From the NCBI GenBank assembly GCA_028713125.1, contig JAQTOU010000002.1, forward strand, positions 330,583-394,582: DNA of 64,000 bases. The letters run 5' to 3'. The stretch's first letter is position 1. Each line of letters opens with the position of its first letter. The notes under the pieces were generated by a model. It searched no databases. It was given only the letters and a program-made list of their open reading frames with translations, and had not been told where the DNA came from. Origin of the DNA: Elusimicrobiales bacterium (lineage in GTDB: Bacteria; Elusimicrobiota; Elusimicrobia; Elusimicrobiales; UBA9959). Below are positions 56,335 through 64,000 of this stretch, piece by piece. A program made the position numbers and the translations under genes.

Positions 56335-58194
56335 CTACAAAGTATCTCGGATCCAGGTCTTTTTTACTTTATCGAATTCCTGCCGCTTCACCCGAACAGT
56401 GGTTCCCAATAACATATTATGCATCCATTTTTTTACAGCCCGTACCCGGAGGTTCTCCGAGGGGGAGGGCGGCGCTATGGCATCTTCATAAACAAACCAG
56501 AAATACTCCCCGGGTGACTGGACCAGGATGAAATCGTCCGCGGACCCGACCGCCACACCCTTCCTCCCCGGGGCTGACAGGCTGCCGCCCCAATAGCTCT
56601 GGGGAATTGGCAGGCCAAGCAGGGAGAGGATGGTAGGCCCCAGGTCGATATGGCTGCCCACGATATCCCGGCCAAGCCGCAGACGCGAGCGGCCGTCCTT
56701 TAAAGCGAAAATAAGCGGGATGCGCCAGTTCATATAGTCTTCATTGTCCATGAAGGAGGCCGTTTCTCCATAGGCCGGCCTGTGGTCGGCGGTGACCAGT
56801 ACCAGAGTTCCTTCGTCGAAAAGTCCCCGCCTCTCAAGTTCCTCGAAAAACCACCCGATAGCTTTGTCCGTAGAATAAAGGGACCGCAAGAGCCTGCCTT
56901 CCGCCGATGCTACGGCTTTCGGAAGTTCGGCCTCGGGGATGTCGCAATAATAAGGCGGATGCATATCCATCAGCGAAACCAGTGCGATGACAGGCCTTGT
57001 CTTTTCCGCTTCAAGCACTTTCAGCGTCTCTCCCAGAACCTCTTTATCGTGGTAACCCCACTCAAGGTCGGGCAGTTTACGCCCCGCGGCCATCTCCTCA
57101 GCCCCGATGAAATGGTCAGGGGAATAAAGTCTTGGGTAGAGCGAAACCGAATCCTGGTAAAAATGGGAAGTCCCGCGCAGCATATAGGAGCGGAAGCCGG
57201 CCTTGCGCAGAAGGGGGAAAAGCGGGCTTAGGCGGCTCCCGGCTACCGAGTCCACGTCATAGAGCGGCCTGGACAGCAGGATCGAGTAGAGGGCCTCCTC
57301 CGTCGGCATCGCGCCGCCCCAGTAATGGTCCAGCGAGGGATATTTTTCCACGAGCGAATCCAGGGTAGGAGTTGTACCTGGAGGGATCCTCGGGTTCCAG
57401 CGGTGTATATAAGCTCTGGGCAGTGACTCCGAAGCGATGATAACTATCCTTTTAAAGTTGAGCCGCGGGCCGGCCTCCATGCCGCCGGTCTGTCTGCCCA
57501 GCCACATAGCGCGCAGGGCTTCCAGTTCTTCTTTGGAATATTCAAAGCGCTCTCCGGAAATAACCTCGTGGCGCGGGCCGGCAGCGGCCCGGGCAAGTGA
57601 GACAAAGGAAGGGGATTTGATGAGAGAAATGCCGCGGTTGCGGCCGAAGTTTATAAAGCCTATATTGGATTCCCCCTCCGGGAACCGGGGAACAGCCAGA
57701 GTAAGAACGATTAAAGCCGCGGAGGCTATACCGAGAAAGGCGTTCATCCGCCAGGAGGGAGCAGGGGCGGCGGCCGCTTTCATTGCCGTGGCGGAGGCGC
57801 GCAGCCCCAGGAAGATCATCGCCGCGCAGGCCGCCAAAGCCGCGGCCGCATACATGGTATATGGATATGCAAGGTGGCTTCGCACTGAAAGCAGCTCTAT
57901 GTTCCTGAGCAGTATTCCGTCTATGCGGTTATTCGCGATCAGGAAATAGGCGGTATCGAGAACTATCAGCACGGCTATGGACGCGGTGTAGAAGGCAAGC
58001 CCCCTGCCCAGCCGGCTGCGCCAGGCGGCGCGGCGGCCGGCCAGCCAGTATAACAGCAGGGCCGGCAAAGCGTCAGCAAGCGTCCCCAGCAGCGCGGCCG
58101 AGACGGAATAAGCAGTATTCCCTATGCGCAGAGCGTGCGCCATCAGCAGCCTCTGCGCCAATGAAAGTGTCGCGATGAAAAGGAATGAGTTCAT
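56335..58194 (-). CDS. LTA synthase / sulfatase family membrane enzyme
   Basis: 619 residues. Five or so transmembrane segments (~1-165) are followed by a periplasmic alkaline-phosphatase-fold domain. Likely metal and nucleophile residues: Glu in IIASESLPRAY, the nucleophile Thr in GGAMPTEEALYS, Asp-His in VTADHRPAYGE, and DMHPPYY. Relatives transfer glycerophosphate (LtaS) or phosphoethanolamine, or release cyclic-glucan substituents (OpgB/OpgE-like). In a Gram-negative-type cell a phosphoglycerol or phosphoethanolamine transferase acting on lipid, glycan or glycoprotein is likely. It is transcribed away from the beta-barrel gene and convergent with the envelope cluster. Confidence 0.88.
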   Translation of the reverse strand: MNSFLFIATLSLAQRLLMAHALRIGNTAYSVSAALLGTLADALPALLLYWLAGRRAAWRSRLGRGLAFYTASIAVLIVLDTAYFLIANNRIDGILLRNIELLSVRSHLAYPYTMYAAAALAACAAMIFLGLRASATAMKAAAAPAPSWRMNAFLGIASAALIVLTLAVPRFPEGESNIGFINFGRNRGISLIKSPSFVSLARAAAGPRHEVISGERFEYSKEELEALRAMWLGRQTGGMEAGPRLNFKRIVIIASESLPRAYIHRWNPRIPPGTTPTLDSLVEKYPSLDHYWGGAMPTEEALYSILLSRPLYDVDSVAGSRLSPLFPLLRKAGFRSYMLRGTSHFYQDSVSLYPRLYSPDHFIGAEEMAAGRKLPDLEWGYHDKEVLGETLKVLEAEKTRPVIALVSLMDMHPPYYCDIPEAELPKAVASAEGRLLRSLYSTDKAIGWFFEELERRGLFDEGTLVLVTADHRPAYGETASFMDNEDYMNWRIPLIFALKDGRSRLRLGRDIVGSHIDLGPTILSLLGLPIPQSYWGGSLSAPGRKGVAVGSADDFILVQSPGEYFWFVYEDAIAPPSPSENLRVRAVKKWMHNMLLGTTVRVKRQEFDKVKKTWIRDTL

Positions 58195-58442
58195 ATACCT
58201 AATGGATCCGCAGGGAACATCAGGAGTAATTATCGCAAATTAATGGCCCGATCTCAGCTGGCCGCGCCCGGCATTCCATCCGCCGCTTTGTACTTGGGGC
58301 CGGTTAAAGAGGCCGGTTTTTTTTTAATTGCCTGCCTCTAAAATCGTATAATATAGTACAGTTTTAGCTTGGAAACTCTGTTTATCAGTCAGGCCACCGG
58401 ATAACTTAAGGAAAGCGCTGATATAGAAAAGGGGATAAAAAA
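58195..58442. other. Divergent intergenic region with promoter
   Basis: 248 bases between the sulfatase (minus) and the beta-barrel gene (plus). A perfect TATAAT at 58347-58352 probably serves the plus gene; its -35 is weak (ttaatt). Just upstream a short GGCC hairpin followed by nine T (58300-58325) looks like a terminator without an obvious gene before it on this strand. Confidence 0.45.
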
Positions 58443-59300
58443 ATGAAAAAACTTATTATTGCGGTGACGATGCTGGCGGGGCTGGGGCTCAACGCGGCGG
58501 CTTATTTTGACGGCGGGGTGACCGGGATCAGCGGCCCGCACGGCTATAGCGGAACCAAGCTGGACCTGGTAATAGGTTCCGGCAACCTTGCGATAGAGCC
58601 CTCTCTGGCCAGCTACAAGTCGAACGCGATCGACACCACGCGCGTCTACGGCCTGCGCGGCGCCTGGGAAGCCGAGAAGTACACCATCGCCGGCCTGGTC
58701 GGCACGACCCCCGAGGTCAACGGCTATTCCAACAGCTTTTTCGGCGGCGACGTAACCTTCTCCCTTACCCCCGGCTCCGGCGGCCATTCCCGCCTTGCCG
58801 GGCCCGGTTCCCGCGGCGGCGCGCGCAGCGGCGAGGGCGTGACCCGCATCGACGTCGGCGCGGGCTTCAAGCAGACCATGCACACCCAGACCCGGGCCGT
58901 CGGTTCCGACCTGAAAACCTCGCAGAGCGAAGGCTCACTGTTCGCCGGGGCTAAAGTCCTGATGCTGAACGTTTCCGCCTCCTATACCGGCTACAAGTAC
59001 GGCGACGACAATGCGACCCCTGTAGGCTTCGTTCCCGGCCTCAGCTTCGCCCTGGGGGCCTTCCCCAAGTCCAGCGTTAATTTCAAAGTGGACCTGCCTT
59101 CCACCCTCCCGATGCTTACGCCTTTCGTGTCCTATACCGGCACGAAATACAAGTTCGGCACTAAGGACAGCTCCGCCTACCTGTTCGGCGCCTACATCGA
59201 CCTGAGCATGGTGACGGCCAATGTCAGCTACCAGATCTTCGACAGCGGCGCTTCCAAAAACGACAATTTCATGTCGATCGGCGCCGGAGTTAAGTTCTAA
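58443..59300 (+). CDS. Small outer-membrane beta-barrel-like protein
   Basis: 285 residues with a signal peptide (MKKLIIAVTMLAGLGLNAAA, cut before YFDGG). The rest alternates polar and hydrophobic residues in strands such as YTIAGLVGTTPEVNGYSNSFFGGDVTF, SEGSLFAGAKVLMLNVSASYTGYKYG and VTANVSYQIFDSGASKNDNFMSIGAGVKF. It ends in a Phe, the usual last residue of outer-membrane barrels. About 10-12 strands could fit. A Gly/Arg/Ser-rich loop lies near residues 115-140. Specific function unknown. It is followed by a long palindromic element. Confidence 0.85.
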   Translation: MKKLIIAVTMLAGLGLNAAAYFDGGVTGISGPHGYSGTKLDLVIGSGNLAIEPSLASYKSNAIDTTRVYGLRGAWEAEKYTIAGLVGTTPEVNGYSNSFFGGDVTFSLTPGSGGHSRLAGPGSRGGARSGEGVTRIDVGAGFKQTMHTQTRAVGSDLKTSQSEGSLFAGAKVLMLNVSASYTGYKYGDDNATPVGFVPGLSFALGAFPKSSVNFKVDLPSTLPMLTPFVSYTGTKYKFGTKDSSAYLFGAYIDLSMVTANVSYQIFDSGASKNDNFMSIGAGVKF

Positions 59301-59317
59301 AAGAGGTTTTCAGACCA

Positions 59318-59453
59318 AGGGTGGACGGGGTTCTCCCCCCTCGAACCCTTTGGGGAAGAGGGGGGCCCCGCCATAATTTCCCAAGGCGGGGGGGAAACCG
59401 CGCAACGGTTTCCCAACTTCCAGGGTTCGCGGGGGGAGAGCCCCGGCCGCCCT
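59318..59453. repeat. Long GC-rich inverted repeat
   Basis: 32-base arms at 59318-59349 and 59422-59453 match at 28 of 32 positions when one is complemented. A further hairpin (cccaaggcggggg..., gaaacc/ggtttc) lies inside. Size and build resemble repeat families 1 and 2 although the sequence differs. It fills the gap between the beta-barrel gene and dnaX and may also end transcription of the former. Confidence 0.75.
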
Positions 59454-59469
59454 GAGAGCGAAAAAAACT

Positions 59470-61212
59470 ATGTACGAAAATCTTGCCACTAAGTACCGCC
59501 CCGGAGACCTCACTGAGGTCATGGGGCAGGAAACCATCAAGCAGACCATCCTGAACGCCGTGAAGATGGGGCGGATAGCCCACTCCTACGTGTTCTACGG
59601 CCCGCGCGGCTGCGGCAAGACCACCATAGCGAGGATCCTGGCCAGGAGCCTCAACTGCCACAAGCCCAAGGACGGCGTTCCCTGCGGGAAATGCCCCTCC
59701 TGCACGGAGATAGCGGAATCCAAGTCCCTCGACGTCATAGAGATAGACGCGGCCTCGAATACCGGGGTGGACAAGGTCCGCAGCGTGATCATCGAGCAGG
59801 TCAGCTTCGCGCCTTCGCGCGACAAATACAAGATCTATATCCTCGACGAAGTGCACATGCTTTCCTCCGGCGCTTTCAACGCCCTGCTCAAGACCGTGGA
59901 AGAGCCGCCCGCTCACGTGGTTTTCATCATGGCCACCACGGAGCACGGCAAGGTCCCGCTCACCATCCTTTCCCGCTCCCAGTGTTTCCGCTTCCGCCCT
60001 ATTTCCGAGGCGGATATCATCTCCAGGCTGAAAGAGATAACCGAGGCCGAAAAGATAAAGACCGAGTCTGAGGCGCTTAAGATCATAGCCCGCGCCGCCG
60101 GCGGCGCGATGCGCGACGCGATAACGCTGCTGGACCGCGCGGCCTCTTTCGGCCGCGGGGAAGTAAAAACCGACGTCCTGAACGATCTGCTCGGGCACCC
60201 CGGCGAAGCGGTGGTAAATTCGATGGCGCTGGCGCTGGTGAACCGCGACGCGCCGGCGCTTCATTCCGCTTTCGAGAAGCTTAATTCCGAGGGGTACGAC
60301 CCGCTCGCGGCGCTGCGGGAGCTCCGTAATAATTTTTCAGAGGCTTTCCTGGCCGCGCAGGGCTTTTCCAAGGATGCCGCGCCGATCAAGGGCCTGCCGC
60401 CCGGCACGCCGCCCGCCCTGCTCGCCCGCCTTTCCCGCAAGCTTAACGTCATAATAGAGGAAGTTAAATTTTCCGATTCGCTCGCTATAGCTTCGGAAGT
60501 GGCGCTGTTCACTCTTATCGAGGTTCCGCAGGACCTGGAAGGGCTGCTCAGGAAGCTGGAGGGCCTGGAGGCCCGGCTTTCTTCAGGAGCCCTTCCCGAA
60601 CCGCCTTCCGCCGGCGGTCAAAAAAAAAATGAGGCTCTAGCCCCGCAGCCGGCCCCTGTGTCCGTCCGCGGCGTTCCGGCCCCCGCCCCTCAACCCGCTC
60701 CTGCCGCGCCCGTATCGGCGCATTCAAGCCCGGCTGCCCCAACTGCGGCCCCGGCCGACGCCTGGAAGAGAATGCTTGGCCAGGTCTCCTCTAAAAAGCC
60801 CGGGCTGTATAATATAATGCTATCGGTGAAGATAGTTTTTTCCGAAGAGAACAAATGGCGGCTTCTGAGCGCCAATAAGTTCGAAACGGCCATGATCGAA
60901 AAGGCCAGGCCGGAGCTGGAAGAGATGCTGGAGCGCTTCGCCGGGAGAAAAGTAACGCTGGTCCCGGAACTTGTCCAGCCCGCGGCGCAGGCGCCGGAGG
61001 AGCAGGCTTCCTCCTTCAGCGAAAGCGACCTGCCGCCAGGCGAGGAAGAGACGGTGCTCGAGGACTCCCTCGAGGCGGAGGGCGCGCACGAAACCGCGGC
61101 CGCGCCGAAGCACGACGGCCCGAAGCCGGTCTCGGCCGAGACCGAGCCCGAGCTGAAGCACCTGACCAAGGTTTTTCACGGCCGCATCGTAAAGATAAAT
61201 AAAGTCAAATGA
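59470..61212 (+). CDS. dnaX: DNA polymerase III subunit gamma/tau
   Basis: 580 residues. The clamp-loader ATPase core has YRPGDLTEVMGQE, Walker A GPRGCGKTTIAR, four zinc cysteines in CHKPKDGVPCGKCPSC, Walker B IYILDEVHMLS and sensor LTILSRSQCFRFRP. Domain III runs to ~370. Residues ~370-440 are Ala/Pro-rich, and a C-terminal part of ~140 residues represents tau, though shorter than in E. coli. It loads the sliding clamp in the replisome. No frameshift site for a separate gamma was identified. Overlaps recR by four bases. Confidence 0.96.
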   Translation: MYENLATKYRPGDLTEVMGQETIKQTILNAVKMGRIAHSYVFYGPRGCGKTTIARILARSLNCHKPKDGVPCGKCPSCTEIAESKSLDVIEIDAASNTGVDKVRSVIIEQVSFAPSRDKYKIYILDEVHMLSSGAFNALLKTVEEPPAHVVFIMATTEHGKVPLTILSRSQCFRFRPISEADIISRLKEITEAEKIKTESEALKIIARAAGGAMRDAITLLDRAASFGRGEVKTDVLNDLLGHPGEAVVNSMALALVNRDAPALHSAFEKLNSEGYDPLAALRELRNNFSEAFLAAQGFSKDAAPIKGLPPGTPPALLARLSRKLNVIIEEVKFSDSLAIASEVALFTLIEVPQDLEGLLRKLEGLEARLSSGALPEPPSAGGQKKNEALAPQPAPVSVRGVPAPAPQPAPAAPVSAHSSPAAPTAAPADAWKRMLGQVSSKKPGLYNIMLSVKIVFSEENKWRLLSANKFETAMIEKARPELEEMLERFAGRKVTLVPELVQPAAQAPEEQASSFSESDLPPGEEETVLEDSLEAEGAHETAAAPKHDGPKPVSAETEPELKHLTKVFHGRIVKINKVK

Positions 61213-61802
61213 AAGCTCTTGAAAAGATCATCGGCGTTTTCCGCAAGTTCCCCGGGGTGGGCCCCAAGCAGGCGGAGCGCTTCGCCCTCTACGTAGTGAG
61301 GGCCTCGAACCCGGAGATAGAGAACCTGGTGGAGGCCCTGCGCGGCGTCAAAGCTTCGGTAAAGCACTGTTCTGAGTGCTATAACTACGCCGAGGGCGAC
61401 CTCTGCCCCGTCTGCTCGGACCCTAATAGGGACCGCTCGCTGATCTGCGTGGTGGAACGTCCGCAGGACCTGGCCGCTATCGAAAAGGCTAAAAGTTTCT
61501 CCGGGGTCTACCATGTGCTGCACGGCGCGGTCTCCCCGGCCTCCGGCGTGCAGCCGGACCAGATAAAATTAAAAGAGCTGCTGGACCGCGTGCGCGCGGC
61601 CGACGGCGCCGTCAAAGAGATCATCGTGGCCACCAATCCCGACGCCGACGGCGAGGCCACCGCGATGTACCTGATCCGCCTCCTGAAGCCCTATGTGGAC
61701 AGGATCACCCGCATAGCCTACGGCATGCCGCTGGGCGGGGACATAGACTACATGGACGAGGTCACCCTCGGCTACGCCCTTAAAGGGCGCGTTAAAATTT
61801 AA
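61209..61802 (+). CDS. recR: Recombination mediator protein RecR
   Basis: 197 residues, the normal length. A helix-hairpin-helix (FRKFPGVGPKQAERFALYV) is followed by a four-cysteine zinc finger (CSECYNYAEGDLCPVC), the Toprim domain (LICVVERPQDLAAIE, ATNPDADGEATAMYL) and the C-terminal Walker B-like GMPLGGDIDYMDEVTL. With RecF/RecO it loads RecA on gapped DNA. dnaX-recR linkage is classic, but the small ybaB/ebfC gene usually found between them is missing. Confidence 0.97.
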   Translation: MKALEKIIGVFRKFPGVGPKQAERFALYVVRASNPEIENLVEALRGVKASVKHCSECYNYAEGDLCPVCSDPNRDRSLICVVERPQDLAAIEKAKSFSGVYHVLHGAVSPASGVQPDQIKLKELLDRVRAADGAVKEIIVATNPDADGEATAMYLIRLLKPYVDRITRIAYGMPLGGDIDYMDEVTLGYALKGRVKI

Positions 61803-61872
61803 CCTCACCGTCCTTCACCAACATTCTACGCCGTAACTCTTCTAAGCTTATTCGCGGACACTTTTACGCGCT

Positions 61873-63852
61873 ATGCTTTTTTCCTATTACCGCAGGCCGC
61901 TTTTCCTGCTGCTCCTGCTTTACGCGGGCGGTATACTCCTGTTCAGGGATTTTTTCATCAAGCCGCCGGAGGCGCTGCCTTTCGCCCTGCCGCGCTCCGG
62001 CGTACTTATCGAGGGTCGCGTGGCCGAGTACCCGGCGGCCGCGCCCGGCGGAGCGCGGTTCGCTCTTGAAACCTCCAGGGTCTACGGACGGCCGCTCAGG
62101 ACCGGCCTGATGGTTTACGCCCGCTCGCCCGCGGCGGCCTCTTACGGCGACAGGGTGTCGTTTCTCGCCGACCTGGACGCGCCTCCGGGCGCTTCTGTCC
62201 CTGGCAGCCTGGACTGGGCGGAGTATCTTCTGGACCGGGGCGTGGTAGCCCAGGCCCGCGCGCGGGAGCTGGAGATCTCGGCCCCGGCCAATGCTTTTAT
62301 CCGGCTGGCGAGGAGGTTCCGGTATTCCGCGATGAGCGCTTTCGAGGCGGGGCTGCCCCCGGAAGCCGCGTCCGTGCTAGGCGGGGTCGTCCTGGGCGAG
62401 AAGAAGAGCGTTCCGCCGGGGCTTAAGACGGCTTTCCAGGATTCAGGCGCGATGCACCTGCTGGTGGCTTCAGGCTCGAATGTGGGGTTCGTCGTGGCCG
62501 TGGTCTATTTCCTCTGCGCCCGCTTGGGCCTGAAGAAAAAACGGTCCGGCCTGGCGGCCCTGGCCCTCGCAGGGTTCTATGTGACGGCCGCCGGGATGGA
62601 TACGCCGCTGGTGCGCGCCTATATCATGTTCTCCGCCGGGCTTTGCGCCTGGGTTCTGCGCCGGGAGGCGGGCGCTTTCCACGCGCTTACCGCCGCCTGC
62701 CTGCTCATCCTCGCTTTGTGGCCCCGCTATATTTTCGACGCGGGCTTCCTGATGTCCGCTCTCGCCGCTTACGGGCTGATCGTCGGCATGGCGCTTTGGG
62801 GCCGGTACGCTAAAAAAGGAGGCCTGGCCGGCTACGCCGCGGGTTTGTTCCTGATGAGTTTTTTCGCCCAGCTTTGCCTCTACCCGCTGCTGGCGGTTTA
62901 TTTCCATAAAATTTCCTTGATCTCCCTGGTCTCGAACATGGTCCTGGTCCCGGCCTCCGGCCTGGCGATGGGGCTGGGGTTCCTGCTCGCCCTGCTCTCC
63001 GGGGCCGGGGCTGTCTTTACGGGTCTTGCCTATGTGACGGGGCATTTTATGGAAGCCTTTATCGGCGCGGTCAGGTTTTTCGCCGGGCTGCCTTTTTCCT
63101 CGGTCAGCGTGGCGGAGCCGTCCTCCTGGTTCGTGGCTGGCTTTTTTGTGCTGGCTTTGGCCTTGCTCCACGCTCCGCTGCTCGGGTTCAGCAGCCGCAG
63201 GCTTTACCTCGTCTCCGCCTTCGGGCTGCTTTTGATCTCAGCCGGCCCGCTCATGAAAGTTTCGGCCGCGGGCCCAGTTAAATGCAGGGCCGTTCTTTTC
63301 GGGGATTCTAACACCTCGAGCGCCCTGATCAGGGTTCCCTCCGGGCTATTCCTGGTCAACCCGGGGGTGAACGGGAAAAAGCTGGCGGACTCGGTTTTTA
63401 CGGAGGGCTCCCGCACTTTGGAGGGGATAATCCTGACCTCGCTGGAGGAGAAGAATTTCAGCGGGCTGGGGGACCTGTCCGGCTCCGTCGCGATAAAGAA
63501 GGTTTTTCTGCCGTACGGGCCGCGCGAGGGCGGTTTAAAGAAGATCCTCGCGGGACTCGAAAAGAGCGGCGCGCGCATTTATAGAGTGTGGCCGGGTGAA
63601 GTTCCTGGGCCGGAGCTTAAGGTGGCGGCTGGCTGGGGCGGGCGGGGGGCGGGATACTCCGGCCGGGGCGACGTCCTGGACTGGGAGGTGGAGACTGTAA
63701 CTATAAGAAAGGAGGGCGGGCATGCGGAGCGGGCCTGCTCCTGTACCGAATGCCCGGCTCCCGTTTCGGTCCAAAAAGGAAAGACGGTCGCCCTGGAATT
63801 CGGGCTTCCCGCCGCTTCCTGCGTAAAACCGGAAAATAAAGATTCTATTTAA
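61873..63852 (+). CDS. comEC: ComEC/Rec2-type DNA uptake channel with degenerate C-terminal domain
   Basis: 659 residues. The N-terminus has two membrane segments and an OB-like domain (~40-140). The competence domain (~195-480) has many membrane segments and the DSGAMHLLVASGSNVGFV and GMDTPLVRAYIMFSAGLCAW motifs that define ComEC. The C-terminal ~180 residues keep the place of the metallo-beta-lactamase-like domain but not its metal site. Where active domains read TH-x-D-x-DH-x-GG, this has TSLEEKNFSGLGDL, and the DAG motif is NPG. It should still form the single-strand DNA channel across the inner membrane. The last eight bases overlap the convergent gene. Confidence 0.9.
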   Translation: MLFSYYRRPLFLLLLLYAGGILLFRDFFIKPPEALPFALPRSGVLIEGRVAEYPAAAPGGARFALETSRVYGRPLRTGLMVYARSPAAASYGDRVSFLADLDAPPGASVPGSLDWAEYLLDRGVVAQARARELEISAPANAFIRLARRFRYSAMSAFEAGLPPEAASVLGGVVLGEKKSVPPGLKTAFQDSGAMHLLVASGSNVGFVVAVVYFLCARLGLKKKRSGLAALALAGFYVTAAGMDTPLVRAYIMFSAGLCAWVLRREAGAFHALTAACLLILALWPRYIFDAGFLMSALAAYGLIVGMALWGRYAKKGGLAGYAAGLFLMSFFAQLCLYPLLAVYFHKISLISLVSNMVLVPASGLAMGLGFLLALLSGAGAVFTGLAYVTGHFMEAFIGAVRFFAGLPFSSVSVAEPSSWFVAGFFVLALALLHAPLLGFSSRRLYLVSAFGLLLISAGPLMKVSAAGPVKCRAVLFGDSNTSSALIRVPSGLFLVNPGVNGKKLADSVFTEGSRTLEGIILTSLEEKNFSGLGDLSGSVAIKKVFLPYGPREGGLKKILAGLEKSGARIYRVWPGEVPGPELKVAAGWGGRGAGYSGRGDVLDWEVETVTIRKEGGHAERACSCTECPAPVSVQKGKTVALEFGLPAASCVKPENKDSI

Positions 63853-64000
63853 TGTGCGGGTAGGCGGCGCGCAGTTTGGCCTCGTGAGCGCGCTCCTCGG
63901 TTACGAGCTTGTGCAGGCGCGCGCGCTTCCAGGCTTCAGGGAAGGCCTCTTCGAACAGCTGGTAAAAATTCGCCGCTATCACTTCCTGGCGCATCGCGTA
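63845..64000 (-). CDS. Ferritin-like / rubrerythrin-type protein, C-terminal fragment
   Basis: Only the last ~51 codons are in the window; the gene continues past base 64000. The visible peptide is helical: AMRQEVIAANFYQLFEEAF followed by LHKLVTEERAHEAKLRAAYP and a stop at 63845-63847. The spaced Glu and E-x-x-H pattern is that of the second metal-binding helix in rubrerythrin and ferritin-like diiron proteins. Its end overlaps the comEC stop convergently. Identification rests on a short piece and is tentative. Confidence 0.55.
   Translation of the reverse strand, partial: YAMRQEVIAANFYQLFEEAFPEAWKRARLHKLVTEERAHEAKLRAAYPHIK

Overview
The window is about 64 kb of GC-rich, gene-dense bacterial chromosome with 51 confidently coding genes. 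It comes from a Gram-negative-type cell: there are an outer-membrane beta-barrel-like protein, Sec signal peptides, a probable lipoprotein, MurC and TRAP transport. The gene mix suggests an environmental, largely anaerobic or microaerobic, signalling-rich lineage. It includes a response-regulator/GspE fusion, many PAS kinases, a TatT-type TRAP operon, flavodiiron protein, formate-THF ligase, tryptophanase and a lactate/glycolate-oxidase-like complex. I lean towards Elusimicrobiota or a neighbouring deep phylum, but no rRNA or other marker is present and this assignment is tentative.

Layout. 0-0.4 kb: tail of a WecA/MraY-type transferase, then two different palindromic repeats. 0.8-8.6 kb (minus): OsmC; GAF/HD-GYP phosphodiesterase; and an apparent operon DUF1646 transporter - tryptophanase - GlcD/GlcE fusion - GlcF. 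8.7-13.1 kb (plus): patatin - TauE/SafE - DUF1634 - TPR protein - sugar nucleotidyltransferase. 13.1-20 kb (minus): REC-GspE ATPase and its histidine kinase, an AraC-type response regulator, and a nitronate monooxygenase. 20-21.8 kb (minus): TRAP DctQ/DctM. 22-26.4 kb: ferritin, Fhs, CbiX-like chelatase and a cation/proton antiporter. 26.5-33.2 kb (minus): a three-gene phosphorelay (PocR-PAS kinase, single-domain regulator, REC-PAS kinase) and a NarX/NarL-like pair. 33.5-37.7 kb (minus): MalQ - TatT - DctP, a repeat copy, and DUF6485 - RidA.

37.9-56.3 kb is the most unusual part. Seven large proteins, called A-G here, lie at 37892-39421, 42399-43613, 43741-44685, 44711-46216, 46247-47737, 49501-51051 and 51608-55279. 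Each has a short charged cytoplasmic tail, a transmembrane anchor, a long Gly/Ser/Ala-rich stretch and a distinct C-terminal part. I recognise no family. Short motifs shared between members and near-identical promoter-leader modules argue that they form one co-regulated envelope system. MurC, a moaD-like remnant, a flavodiiron protein, a B12-binding radical SAM enzyme and a Sel1-repeat protein are interspersed.

56.3-64 kb: LTA-synthase-type sulfatase (minus), a beta-barrel-like protein, then dnaX - recR and a ComEC with a degenerate metallo-beta-lactamase domain. The window ends in the C-terminus of a ferritin-like protein on the minus strand. No rRNA, tRNA, CRISPR array, transposase or integrase was seen.
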